Part shown: piece by piece, positions 56,497 to 64,000 of the stretch
Numbering within the stretch: position 1 is the stretch's first letter
Layout: the number at the start of each line of letters is the position of its first letter
NCBI GenBank assembly: GCA_900129675.1
Contig: FSRD01000001.1
Coordinates: forward strand, 6,685,501 to 6,749,500
From: Bradyrhizobium erythrophlei
GTDB taxonomy: Bacteria > Pseudomonadota > Alphaproteobacteria > Rhizobiales > Xanthobacteraceae
Reading direction: 5' to 3'
Length of the DNA: 64,000 nucleotides
Made by a program: the position numbers and the translations under genes
The notes under the pieces: model-generated
What the model saw: the letters and a program-made list of their open reading frames with translations, nothing else
The model's database searches: none
What the model was told of the DNA's origin: nothing

Positions 56497-57315
56497 ATGC
56501 AATTCGTCGAAGCGAACGGCGCAAAAATCCCGGCGATCGGGCTGGGCACCTGGGAGCTGCGCGAGCGGACCTGCGCGCGCATCGTCGAGCAGGCGCTGCG
56601 ACTGGGCTATCGCCACATCGATACCGCACAAGTCTATGAGAATGAACGCGAGGTCGGCGAGGGGCTGCGCGCATCCGGCGTGAAGCGCGGCGACCTCTTC
56701 GTCACGACCAAGGTCTGGACCACCCATTACAGGCCCAACGATCTCGAGCGATCCGCCAAGGAGAGCCTGGCGCGGCTACGCCTGACCGAGGTCGATCTGT
56801 TGCTGCTGCACTGGCCAAATCCGCAGGTGCCGCTGCCGGAGACGCTGGGGGCGCTGGCACGAGTCAAGCAGCTCGGGCTGGCGCGGCATATCGGCGTCTC
56901 GAACTTCACCGTGGCATTGATCGAGGAGGCGGTCGCGGCCTGTCCGGAGCCTCTGGTGTGCGACCAGGTCGAATATCACCCCTATCTCGACCAGACCAGG
57001 GTGAGGGAGGCCTGCGCGCGTCACGGCATGGCGCTGGTCGCCTATAGCCCGATCGCGAAGGGCCGCATCAAAGGCGACCGGTCGCTGGCGCGGATCGGCG
57101 ATCGCTACCGCAAGACGGCGGCCCAGATAAGCCTGCGCTGGCTCGTGCAGCAAAATGTTGCTGCGATACCGCGGACATCGAAGCTCGAACGGCTCTCGGA
57201 GAACATCGACATCTTCGATTTCGAATTGTCGGATCAGGACATGCGCGAAATATCCGAGATGGGAAGCGCCGGCGGCCGTCTCACCGATTACGGCTTCGCG
57301 CCAAAATGGGATTGA
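56497..57315 (+). CDS. Aldo/keto reductase (2,5-diketogluconate reductase type)
   Basis: 272 residues. The catalytic tetrad is visible: Asp42 and Tyr47 in YRHIDTAQVYENE, Lys72 in FVTTKVWTT and His105 in LLLHWPN. GVSNFTVALIEEAVA and YHPYLDQTRVREACARHGMA are family motifs, and the C-terminus has IPRTSKLERLSENIDIFDF, which binds NADPH. It reduces aldehydes or ketones in the cytoplasm; substrate unknown. The start is close to the conserved beginning, so ATG 56497 is secure. It stands alone. Confidence 0.9.
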   Translation: MQFVEANGAKIPAIGLGTWELRERTCARIVEQALRLGYRHIDTAQVYENEREVGEGLRASGVKRGDLFVTTKVWTTHYRPNDLERSAKESLARLRLTEVDLLLLHWPNPQVPLPETLGALARVKQLGLARHIGVSNFTVALIEEAVAACPEPLVCDQVEYHPYLDQTRVREACARHGMALVAYSPIAKGRIKGDRSLARIGDRYRKTAAQISLRWLVQQNVAAIPRTSKLERLSENIDIFDFELSDQDMREISEMGSAGGRLTDYGFAPKWD

Positions 57316-57379
57316 GGGACGGTAGCGCCCGGCGCTATGCTCAAGTCCGGGGGAGACATCGAAAAATTGCAGCGTGACG

Positions 57380-58231
57380 ATGGATCTGCGGCGAATCATA
57401 CATACGGACATCACGGCATCGGCGGTTGCCCATCTGTCGCTGCTCGCTCTGCTGTTGCTGTTTTCCGAGGTGCATCCGTTCGGCGAGGTGACGGCCGAGA
57501 CGGTCGCGGTCGATATCGTGACGCCGCAGGAGATTGCCGAAAAAGCCACAGCCGAGAACAAGCCCGAACCCGCGCCGACGCCAACACCAGCGCCGCAACT
57601 GGATTTCTCGCTGCCTGATAAGGCTGCAGCGGCCAGCGCTCCCGCGCCGGCAGCTCAACCATCGGCTCCCGTGCAGCCGGAAAAGCAGGCCGCTTTATCC
57701 GCTTCGCGCCCGGCTCCGCCGGCGCCCAGTCCGCCGCAAGCCCCATCGGCGGCGTCGGCGCCGGCCTACACACCGCCCGAGCCGGATCTATCGATCAAAT
57801 ATCACGTGTTGCTTGGCTTGCCGCAGGATCTCTCGCCGACGCTGCCGCCGGCGTCGCGATCCGGCGCCAAGGCAGGCGATAAGGCGGGCGACGATTTCGA
57901 CGCGCCGGCGATCGAGTCCGCCGACATCGCCTCCAGCCTGGTCACGGAATTTCGTCGTCATCTCAGGACATGCTCAAAGCTTCCTGCGGACCTGAAGGCC
58001 TCCGACGACGTCAAGGTCAAGCTGCGGGTATTGATGACGCAGGACGGCAGGCTCGCCGCCGATCCCATCCTGATCGAAGCCAGCGCCTCCATGAAGGGGC
58101 CGTTGCTGATGCAGGGCGCCATCAGCGCGCTGCAGGCGTGCCAGCCCTACGCGATGCTGCCGGTGGACCGCTATGGCGAATGGAAAGTGCTCGACTTGAG
58201 TTTTACGCCGAGGGATTTTTCCGGATACTGA
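57380..58231 (+). CDS. TonB/TolA-like membrane-anchored protein
   Basis: 283 residues from ATG 57380 (GTG 57374 is an alternative). One N-terminal helix (ASAVAHLSLLALLLLFSEVH) anchors it; a Pro/Ala-rich linker (APTPTPAPQLDFSLP and others) reaches about residue 130. The C-terminal part (SSLVTEFRRHLRTCSKLPAD, VKVKLRVLMTQDGRLAADPI, MQGAISALQACQPYAMLPVD) follows the TonB/TolA C-terminal pattern. It could link inner-membrane energy to an outer-membrane or septal partner. No exbB/exbD or tol genes are nearby. Confidence 0.72.
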   Translation: MDLRRIIHTDITASAVAHLSLLALLLLFSEVHPFGEVTAETVAVDIVTPQEIAEKATAENKPEPAPTPTPAPQLDFSLPDKAAAASAPAPAAQPSAPVQPEKQAALSASRPAPPAPSPPQAPSAASAPAYTPPEPDLSIKYHVLLGLPQDLSPTLPPASRSGAKAGDKAGDDFDAPAIESADIASSLVTEFRRHLRTCSKLPADLKASDDVKVKLRVLMTQDGRLAADPILIEASASMKGPLLMQGAISALQACQPYAMLPVDRYGEWKVLDLSFTPRDFSGY

Positions 58232-58255
58232 TCGGCGAGACCAAATTTGCCGCAA

Positions 58256-58450
58256 AGCAACCCCTCGTTCACAGGTCTTTACGCAGGCTCCGGAAGAACG
58301 GGTGCAGGACCTTACCTTGTGGGTTCATACTGACGATGAGCGGGAGCTTTTTGACTTCCGGTCTTGCGCCAGAAGCGGACATACTGCCTGCGAGCGTCGA
58401 TGTCCGCTGAGTGCCATAGGCGGACATGAACCCCATGCCTGCGTGATATC
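58256..58450. repeat. Dispersed intergenic repeat, family B copy 1
   Basis: Non-coding sequence with CTTCCGGTCTTGCGCCAGAA, AGCGGACATACTG and GTCCGCTGAGTGCCAT motifs. I recall this as a repeat family scattered through Bradyrhizobium genomes. Related sequences occur at about 60540 and 63636, with short pieces at 59595 and 61507. Confidence 0.55.
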
Positions 58451-58510
58451 CGCTTATCGCTCAGGTCCCCTTCCTGAGGCGGCAAGCGCGAATGAGCAAT
58501 GAACAATTGT

Positions 58511-59035
58511 TCAGCGCGCGTCAAAACTGGCGCGAGGCGTATTTGTATCAGCAACTTGATGAGCGCCGCCGAAGCGCTTCGCGCGTGTAACAGATGTCAC
58601 GCGCGAGCTATTGCAGGACGCAACAATGGCCGCGAGATCACGACCTCGCAGGTACATCATTTTTGGGGTTAACCCACCGTGCCGTGCGATCCAGGCGCGC
58701 ACAGGAGCTGGATAGGTCTTCATTAGATCTTGCGTCCCGGATGCGCTGACGACGCGTTTGCCGGAGTCATCGAACATCCATGCGGCATGGAAACCAAGCA
58801 CCGCGTTACGGGTGGCGCAGATTCGGTCGCTCGGCACGAATCCGAGCACCATTGTGCAGGCCGAAACGCATGTACCGGCAATGACGACGGGCTCGCCGGA
58901 GTCGCGCACCTGTTGGAAGTGCGTCGTGTAGTCCCGCATCTTACCGCCGACGTCGTCGCTGATAATTACGGTCGCGGAAGCCGATGTAACGGTTAGCGCC
59001 ATCGATACAACGGCAGCAATCAGGTGCGCTCGCAT
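58511..59035 (-). CDS. Secreted protein with ClpP-like Ser/His pattern, paralogue of 16351
   Basis: 174 residues. The signal peptide MRAHLIAAVVSMALTVTSAS leads into TVIISDDVGGKMRDYTTHFQ, then VVIAGTCVSACTMVLGFVPS and RNAVLGFHAAWMFDDSG. The CVSAC Ser and the GFH His match the protein at 16351 in order and spacing, and both end in a W-I-x-R-x-GGLT motif (AWIARHGGLTPKMMYLRGRD). Those positions resemble a ClpP/crotonase-type serine peptidase; no Asp is assigned. The last 30 residues vary and lack conservation, possibly reflecting an altered 3' end in repeat sequence. Confidence 0.65.
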   Translation of the reverse strand: MRAHLIAAVVSMALTVTSASATVIISDDVGGKMRDYTTHFQQVRDSGEPVVIAGTCVSACTMVLGFVPSDRICATRNAVLGFHAAWMFDDSGKRVVSASGTQDLMKTYPAPVRAWIARHGGLTPKMMYLRGRDLAAIVASCNSSRVTSVTRAKRFGGAHQVADTNTPRASFDAR

Positions 59036-59304
59036 GTCCTTTTCCTCGGCAGTATCGGATCAATCCTGCGCCACGCATCGCAAATCGCGTGCCACCACCC
59101 GACGCCCCTAAGAAAGGCCATCTAAATGGCTGATTGTAAAAGGGTTTTCGTTGGAAGACGACGCGGCGCTCGCCTGTGCAGCAGGTAAGACAATTTTCGT
59201 CAAAGGCTAAAAACGAGGCATTCTCACGCCTCTTTGATGAAGATCGATGCAGCAAGACCTGTAACCTGCCAGTGGTTCTTTCGAGCAAATGCCGGAGGAA
59301 AATC
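59036..59304. other. Divergent intergenic region
   Basis: About 270 bases between two secreted-protein genes. No gene or clear RNA motif is seen; promoters of both should lie here. Confidence 0.3.
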
Positions 59305-59541
59305 ATGAATATCAAATTCATCCTTGCCGTCGCACTCATCACGCCATTCCTGACTGTGTCCACCATGGCACAGCAGTACCAGGGCGGCCCGAAATCCTCT
59401 GTTGCCCCCTCGACGCGGCAAATCAGCAGCGGAGGCGATATCTACGCACAGGGAGTCGATGTGTACGCGCCTGGAGTTAAAGCCAACAAGCCCCACGCTT
59501 ATCGCGGTAGCCCGAAGGCCGTCGTTCCGCATGGTCGTTGA
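59305..59541 (+). CDS. Small secreted protein (78 aa)
   Basis: ATG 59305 with GGAGG six bases upstream. The signal peptide MNIKFILAVALITPFLTVST ends near MAQ; the mature part, QQYQGGPKSSVAPSTRQISS followed by a YAQGVDVYAPGVKAN motif, is Gly/Ser/Pro-rich with a short internal repeat (YAQGVDVYAPGV). The mature chain is about 55 residues and without cysteine. Function unknown. Confidence 0.6.
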   Translation: MNIKFILAVALITPFLTVSTMAQQYQGGPKSSVAPSTRQISSGGDIYAQGVDVYAPGVKANKPHAYRGSPKAVVPHGR

Positions 59542-59691
59542 GAGGATGTGCGCTTCGGATTATTTGCGTCGATGATCGTGCGCCAATTCCTTTAAGCGGA
59601 CATCTGGTGCATCTCTGCATGTCTTAAACGTGCCCAGTAGGGAACATGGCGCGCGCACCGCATTGCTTATGGGCTATTTGAGCTTGCCCAA

Positions 59692-60402
59692 TTACTCGCA
59701 TTTCACGGTAATGAACGGGCTAATCTCATTTGGTTCAGCGAAGATCACGTCCGCGCGGTCGCCCATCATTCCAGCTGCAACCAAAGCCGGTGCACTCTTT
59801 TCCGGGCCATCGCTGCTCGCGTCCGTCTTCAATCGGAGGTTCCGTTCCCAAAACTTGTGTGTCTCGCCGTTCGCCGTCGTGACCGTGTAAGTGTCTTTGC
59901 AGTAGGTGATTGCCTGCACTCGATCTGATGGATCAAGCTTCTTGAGATTAGGAACTTGTCCGCCGCCCATCATGCCGCCCGTGCCACCCATTGGCCCTTG
60001 AGCAGTCTGTGAAACGCCGGGCTGGGTTGCTTTTTTTAGGAACGCGAGCAAATCGGCACGTTGGCTTGCATCCGTGATCCCGGCAAAAGTCATTTGATTA
60101 CCAGGCACGACATGTTGCGGATCAGTGATCCACTGATCCAGCGTTTTGTCATCCCAAACGATGTTCGCGGATTTGAGCGCGGCGGAGTAACGGGCGAAAG
60201 TCTCCACGCTTCCTGCTTTGCGCTGCCATAGACCGGCTAGACTCGGACCCGTCATGTTTTGATCGGACTGCAAAGAGTGGCAGGCGGCGCACGCCCCGAA
60301 TAAGCGCTGACCTCGCGCCGGGTCGCCATCGGCGGCAAAGGTTTGCGATGCGATTGCTAATGAAGCCAAAGTCGCAACGGCGGTTGCGTGAATGCCGTAC
60401 AT
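59692..60402 (-). CDS. Periplasmic c-type cytochrome with C-terminal extension
   Basis: 236 residues from the ATG at 60402 (GGAG upstream). Signal peptide, then DPARGQRLFGACAACHSLQS with the haem site CAACH, TGPSLAGLWQRKAGSVETFA, and the axial Met in VPGNQMTFAGI. This is a class I cytochrome c of about 110 residues. A further 90 residues follow (GGTGGMMGGGQVPNLKKLDP to the end) with a second fold holding YCKDTYTVTTANGET, unusual for simple cytochromes. It probably shuttles electrons in the periplasm. The frame extends upstream without coding signature. Confidence 0.82.
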   Translation of the reverse strand: MYGIHATAVATLASLAIASQTFAADGDPARGQRLFGACAACHSLQSDQNMTGPSLAGLWQRKAGSVETFARYSAALKSANIVWDDKTLDQWITDPQHVVPGNQMTFAGITDASQRADLLAFLKKATQPGVSQTAQGPMGGTGGMMGGGQVPNLKKLDPSDRVQAITYCKDTYTVTTANGETHKFWERNLRLKTDASSDGPEKSAPALVAAGMMGDRADVIFAEPNEISPFITVKCE

Positions 60403-61027
60403 GGCCGATCTCCGACGATCGCGAGAGCGCCGTACCGTCGCTCCCTTGTGGAGCCGCACAAGCGCGGTTCACTTGCCGCAATCGCACGCTGGCGTGCCCA
60501 AGGCTCTGCAGGTAGCAACAAAGCGCGACTTCCGAGTTGGGTCAATCGCGCCGTTTCGACCGTCTGCCGGACACTTCCGGTCTTCCCCCGGGAACGGACA
60601 TCGTCAGGCCGACACAGCACGTCCGAAAAGTGCCATAACCAGACGTTGCCGTCGCGCACGCATCGTTACCCAAGCTGCCTTGGGTGTGTCGCCAGCCTTC
60701 GCACCGCAGAAGACCCAGCCCCCCGTTTTTTCCAAGCGAGAGAGACTGGAACGGCGAGGGCCTAGTCCACTTTGCGGTCCTGTACTCTTCCGACAACCCG
60801 GCCGACGTTATACACTGAATGGACGGACATCGACTTAGTCCGCGAGCTGTCACCGGGGCGTGCCGAAGCCCCCGTTTCGTATTGGCAGCGTCGATGCCAT
60901 CGGCAGGCGTCGCACTTCAATAGACCGACAGTTCTTTTGGCCGGTGCTTTTTTGCATTCGCAATCGCACGGTCGTGCGAGCCAGCACGACCCGAATAACT
61001 TTTCGCAGTGACCCAGGGAGAAACGTC
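60403..61027. repeat. Dispersed intergenic repeat, family B copy 2
   Basis: About 600 bases without a supported gene. The part from 60538 to 60656 matches the copy at 63636: it shares GTTGGGTCAA, TTCCGGTCTTCCCCC, AACGGACAT, and GTCCGAAAAGTGCCA followed by AACCAGACG. The rest (60657-61027) shows no recognisable feature, apart from the promoter region of the gene at 61028. Confidence 0.5.
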
Positions 61028-61414
61028 ATGAAGACTCACTATTCAGTGACATTGGCGATGCTGGCGGGCTTCGGACTCGGTGCAGTCGCGGTTGAGGGTC
61101 TCCATGCCCAGGCTAAGCCGCCTGTTTACCAAGTTGTTGAAATCGAGCCCTCGAACATGGAGACCTACCTGAAGGACTACGTCCCGAAGGCTCAGGCCGC
61201 CATCAAAGCGGCTGGCGGCAAGTTCCTTGCGGCCGGAGGTAAAACCACGACAATCGAAGGAGAGCCGCCGAAAGCACGCGTTGTTATCCAACAGTGGGAT
61301 AGCGTTGAGAAAATCCAAGCTTATCGCAATTCAGCGGCCTTCAAAGACCTCCTGCCGCTCCGCAACAGCCTTGCGAAGTTCCGCACCTACGCCGTTGAGG
61401 GGGTACCTCAATAG
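61028..61414 (+). CDS. Exported DUF1330-family protein
   Basis: 128 residues, GGGAG seven bases before the ATG. A signal peptide (MKTHYSVTLAMLAGFGLGAV) precedes the DUF1330 domain: PPVYQVVEIEPSNMETYLKD, YVPKAQAAIKAAGGKFLAAG, RVVIQQWDSVEKIQAYRNSA. DUF1330 proteins form a small dimeric alpha/beta barrel of unknown, possibly monooxygenase-like function. An export signal is frequent in the group. A strong terminator follows the gene. Confidence 0.82.
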   Translation: MKTHYSVTLAMLAGFGLGAVAVEGLHAQAKPPVYQVVEIEPSNMETYLKDYVPKAQAAIKAAGGKFLAAGGKTTTIEGEPPKARVVIQQWDSVEKIQAYRNSAAFKDLLPLRNSLAKFRTYAVEGVPQ

Positions 61415-61441
61415 CTGTTCGAACAACCGGCGTGCCGGATT

Positions 61442-61470
61442 GAAGGCCGCCTTAGCTGGCGGCCTTCTTC
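61442..61470 (+). terminator. Rho-independent terminator
   Basis: GAAGGCCGCC-TTAGCT-GGCGGCCTTC followed by TTCC, 28 bases after the DUF1330 stop codon; same AGGCCGCC family as the other terminators noted. Confidence 0.8.
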
Positions 61471-61571
61471 CTCGCAGAGGCGTTTGAGTTACCGCATTTC
61501 GCTGCACGTCTCTTTCGGGTCAATCGCGTCGTTTTGACCTTCTGCCAGCCACTTTCGCGGGAGGGCGCGAG

Positions 61572-61709
61572 TTACCTCGCGCCCCCCGCACAGATCCGTA
61601 CGAGCCCAAAGAAGCGATTGCCGACGATTTCGTCGGCGACGCCTCCATTGAGAGGAACGAGCGCTATGGCGAGCCCGGAAAGGCCCGCGCGCCAAAGGCG
61701 AATAGACAT
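61572..61709 (-). CDS. 45-residue exported peptide
   Basis: From the ATG at 61709 the frame reads MSIRLWRAGLSGLAIALVPL then NGGVADEIVGNRFFGLVRIC AGGAR, stop at 61572. The first 25 residues form a signal peptide with a likely cleavage after VAD or nearby, leaving about 20 residues with one Cys. GGAG lies seven bases upstream of the ATG. A short frame like this could be chance, but the signal-peptide pattern and Shine-Dalgarno favour a gene. Confidence 0.4.
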   Translation of the reverse strand: MSIRLWRAGLSGLAIALVPLNGGVADEIVGNRFFGLVRICAGGAR

Positions 61710-62093
61710 CGAGATTCTCCGATAGTGTTGAACTGTAAATGCATCGACGGCTAATGGCCGCCAGGGTTCACATCAACTGCGGAGGCGCGCGCGGTTGGGC
61801 GTTCGATCCAACCCGCCCGGCCAGCATCGGGTCTGCAGTTTCCAGCCATGATACACGCTGGTACAAGCGCTGCAGTCTTACGAAAATGAGCGGGGCGGAT
61901 CGACGGCAATGGAGCCGCCATGACCTGCCGCACAAAACACGCAGCAATCTTCGTGATCATGCGGCGTCTTGGCCGGAGCCGAACGGAGTGACGGAACCTC
62001 TGGCGCGTGGCCGACCGCGTCGCCAGTTCAATGGATCAAATGAAGCTCGATTGATTCACAATGTCCGCGGCGACGGCAAGAGGAATTCCTCGA
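61710..62093. other. Stretch without a supported gene
   Basis: Almost 400 bases between the small peptide gene and copD. Open frames on both strands lack conserved character. I see no RNA or repeat signature. Confidence 0.3.
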
Positions 62094-62975
62094 TCAAGTC
62101 GGATCGAGGATGCCGAGGAAGGCGACGAGCGCGAGAACGCCGGCTCCCAGCGCCAGTTCGGCGTAGGTGCCGTTGCGAATTTGGATTATCGCACGGTCAG
62201 GCTGGGTAAGCATGCGCGGGACGAAGATATAGCGGTTCATGAGGGCTAGTCCGGTCATGCCGGCGACAAAGGCAACCTTGGTAGCCAGCAGCATCTGATA
62301 GGTCGAGGTAAAATCGGTCGGCCAGCGCCGTAGCACCAGGACAGTGTTTATAATTCCGGTCGCGATCACCAGCGCAACCGCAAGATGACCCGCCGACGAA
62401 AACCGGCGGAGCGCGGACTTGGCATCCGTGCAGAAGGCAGGGTCGCGCAGGCGGGCGAGACAGCCCGGCAGAACGAGCAGCGAGCCGAGCCAGGCTCCGC
62501 CGGCCAGAACATGCAGGGCATCGTTGAGGATGTGGAGCACACCGCGCGTACCTTCGTCCATATCAGCGTGACCGGTGAGCGCGAGGCTCGTGAGAAGGAA
62601 GCCGGATAGCGCCCACCTTACAATGGAACCGGACCGCCAAGGCAGCGCAGCCATCAGAAGCAGCGATAGAGCCAGCCGAACCAGCCAAGCTTTGCCAATC
62701 GCGGTATCGCACAGAATGACCGACAAAGTGCTGCGATCGACGGCCGATTGCCAGCTGTCCCCGATCATCGCGGCTTCGATTGGTAACCACGCTAAGGTCG
62801 AGAGTACGGCGAGCGAGCTTGCGGCTACGATGAGGAAATTCGACGAAGCTGCAATTGCCAGGCCGAGTCGATTGGGCGCGATCCAGGCGATGAATCCGCT
62901 GACCCCGCAGGCGGCGATCGCGGCCGCATCGAAGCACAGCCGGACAAGCGCCAGTGCAACGTGCGGTGCAATCAA
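62094..62975 (-). CDS. copD: CopD-family copper import membrane protein
   Basis: 293 residues. Eight transmembrane helices; the signatures are LALTGHADMDEGTRGVLHIL, NDALHVLAGGAWLGSLLVLP (the HVLAGGxWLG motif) and GIINTVLVLRRWPTDFTSTY followed by LLATKVAFVAGMTGLALMN. CopD takes Cu from periplasmic CopC into the cytoplasm. The start is a TTG whose bases overlap the stop codon of copC (TTGA), so translation is coupled. The protein begins MIAPHVALALVRLCFDAAAI, giving a first helix immediately. Confidence 0.88.
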   Translation of the reverse strand: MIAPHVALALVRLCFDAAAIAACGVSGFIAWIAPNRLGLAIAASSNFLIVAASSLAVLSTLAWLPIEAAMIGDSWQSAVDRSTLSVILCDTAIGKAWLVRLALSLLLMAALPWRSGSIVRWALSGFLLTSLALTGHADMDEGTRGVLHILNDALHVLAGGAWLGSLLVLPGCLARLRDPAFCTDAKSALRRFSSAGHLAVALVIATGIINTVLVLRRWPTDFTSTYQMLLATKVAFVAGMTGLALMNRYIFVPRMLTQPDRAIIQIRNGTYAELALGAGVLALVAFLGILDPT

Positions 62976-63337
62976 TGACCTACCGTGAATTTATAAGTGC
63001 CGTGTGTGGTATGGCCGTCCTTCGCAAGCGCGTGCCATTCAACGGTATATACGCCAGCGCCGAGCTGACCAGTGATGGGCACCATCATCAGCTTGTCGTC
63101 GCTCGGGCTGAGCGACGGTGCTCCGGTCGATGCGGCCTTACCGTCCGATCCCTTCAGCGTGGCGCCACTCAGCTTGATCTCCAACCCTTCAGAAAACGTC
63201 AGCGATAATGCGGTCGGCGCAGTCCCCACGGTCCCGTCGGCGGCAGGAACCTCAGCTCGCAGATGCGCATGCGCCCAGGCACTGCCGTCGAATAGCAGGC
63301 AGGACAAAAGCGCAAGCGTACAGGTCGTGGTCTTCAT
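62972..63337 (-). CDS. copC: CopC periplasmic copper-binding protein
   Basis: 121 residues from the ATG at 63337. A signal peptide (MKTTTCTLALLSCLLFDGSA, cleaved after AWA) exposes the mature N-terminus HAHLR, whose His residues are the Cu(II) ligands of CopC. The beta-sandwich follows: ALSLTFSEGLEIKLSGATLK and YTVEWHALAKDGHTTHGTYK, with the distal His pair. It loads Cu for CopD. The gene lies upstream of copD with overlapping codons. No copA/copB or regulator is in the window. Confidence 0.9.
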   Translation of the reverse strand: MKTTTCTLALLSCLLFDGSAWAHAHLRAEVPAADGTVGTAPTALSLTFSEGLEIKLSGATLKGSDGKAASTGAPSLSPSDDKLMMVPITGQLGAGVYTVEWHALAKDGHTTHGTYKFTVGH

Positions 63338-63829
63338 CGGGGATCCTTCGTCAAGGCCGGCAGATGGCTCGGAAAGCAAATGATGTTGCGAGATCGAACT
63401 GAGCGCTGCAACACGCGTTCAATACGTGAACATGATTCTAAGCACGCGATCTGTCTTCACCACTAAATTAGATTTCAGGAAGGGTGGCGGCGGCGCCAGC
63501 AAGCACTTTGAATTCGCGCCGTTGCATCATAGCCCCTTGGCGGCAGATTAAGCATCATATCTGGCAAAGCGAGCGCCTTGGGGCTGAAACCGACTTTGAG
63601 CATAGGTCCGTTTGGCGTGGCCAATGTCCCAGTTGGGTCAAAAGCTGAAAAGCTCAATGCGAGCATATGTTTTCCGCTCTGCCCCCAACAACGGACATAG
63701 AGCGACCACGGCGGCATGTTCGAGTTGTGCCACAAGCAGACATCAGTTCGATTTTGACGGTGAGGACTCTAGGACGTTGTAAGCCTGTCGCGTAAAAAGC
63801 TTGACTGAGGCGGCTGTGCCGGACGCCAT
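63338..63829. repeat. Dispersed intergenic repeat, family B copy 3
   Basis: From about 63636 to 63750 the sequence matches the family at 60540 (GTTGGGTCAAAA, TTTTCCGCTCTGCCCCC, AACGGACATAG, GTGCCACAAGCAGACATC). An open frame over this stretch on the minus strand is repeat-derived. Outside it I see no gene before 63830. Confidence 0.5.
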
Positions 63830-64000
63830 TTAGTTCGTGCGGTGCGGAGGCTTCTTCTTTCGATGCTGTGTCGGCTGCGTTGCCTTTGGAGGCTGCGGAG
63901 GTTGCGGCCAGTAGGCACAGCCGAAGCTACAGCCACAGCCGGCACCGCATCCGGCGGCCAGCCTTAGTTTTTGGAAGAGCGGTGGTGGTCCAGCATTTTC
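63830..64000 (-). CDS. Cys/Gly-rich protein, 5' end outside the window
   Basis: A frame open to the window edge ends at a TAA at 63830. It reads ENAGPPPLFQKLRLAAGCGA, then GCGCSFGCAYWPQPPQPPKA and TQPTQHRKKKPPHRTN. Four cysteines in GCGAGCGCSFGC and a Pro/Lys-rich tail are striking. It lies upstream of copC on the same strand with a repeat between, so a metal-binding role is conceivable but not shown. The start is unknown, so length and any signal peptide cannot be judged. Confidence 0.4.
   Translation of the reverse strand, partial: ENAGPPPLFQKLRLAAGCGAGCGCSFGCAYWPQPPQPPKATQPTQHRKKKPPHRTN

Noticed and set aside
63830..64000. Methanobactin precursor
   Set aside because: The Cys pattern and long Pro/Lys tail do not match known precursors and no mbnB/mbnC genes are visible.

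Overview
The window looks like the chromosome of a Bradyrhizobiaceae alphaproteobacterium (Bradyrhizobium, Rhodopseudomonas or a close relative). The grounds are high GC, core genes of Rhizobiales type (propionyl-CoA carboxylase alpha chain, lipB, a FliN-like protein, DUF4166/GbsR genes), many small secreted or membrane hypothetical proteins of Bradyrhizobium style, and dispersed intergenic repeats that I recall from Bradyrhizobium genomes. The assignment rests on recall of these families; no search was run.

Layout. 0-12.4 kb: end of a NUDIX-like gene beside a cytochrome c peroxidase fragment, a large PAS sensor kinase, an FAD-linked oxidase, a GrlR-like protein, small secreted proteins flanked by REP-like hairpins, a VOC protein, a histidinol-phosphate aminotransferase, a lipoprotein-type esterase and a membrane protein. 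12.4-15.8 kb: a gene-poor interval with very small genes (27-79 aa), tandem repeats, terminators and tRNA-Arg(TCG) with a second, degenerate copy of its 5' half. 15.8-25.3 kb: secreted proteins, a long dispersed repeat, an EamA transporter, a histone-H1-like protein, photolyase, 1-Cys peroxiredoxin and a secreted phosphodiesterase. 25.4-29 kb: a MerR regulator divergent from two membrane proteins, then tungstate-type transporter genes tupA and tupB arranged tail to tail with no ATPase gene beside them.

29-39 kb: a GGDEF-EAL protein followed by a stretch of gene decay. It holds a PAP2 phosphatase with an in-frame stop, a PPC/DUF296 gene split by an IS110-family element, a hybrid histidine kinase collapsed by an internal deletion, and a stand-alone sigma-70 region-1.1-like gene with an in-frame stop. 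Intact stress-type genes (CsbD, DJ-1/PfpI, DUF6328) lie among them. 39-51.5 kb is core-like: pccA, an isocitrate-lyase-superfamily enzyme, acylphosphatase, a ChrR-like cupin, the GbsR-DUF4166-SDR39U1 operon, a hybrid kinase, an aldolase-family protein, a LysR/tautomerase pair, lipB, a FliN-like protein and tRNA-Leu(GAG).

51.8-58.2 kb carries two tandem NodB deacetylases, mgtE, an XRE regulator, an aldo/keto reductase and a TonB/TolA-like protein. 58.2-64 kb is accessory in character: scattered copies of one intergenic repeat family, small secreted proteins, a c-type cytochrome, a DUF1330 protein, a coupled copC-copD pair and, at the edge, a Cys/Gly-rich reading frame. No CRISPR array, rRNA or prophage structural gene was seen. 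The most striking structures are the IS110-family insertion with its 40-bp flanking repeat and hairpin-bearing 3' non-coding end, the decay cluster around it, and the partial tRNA-Arg duplication.
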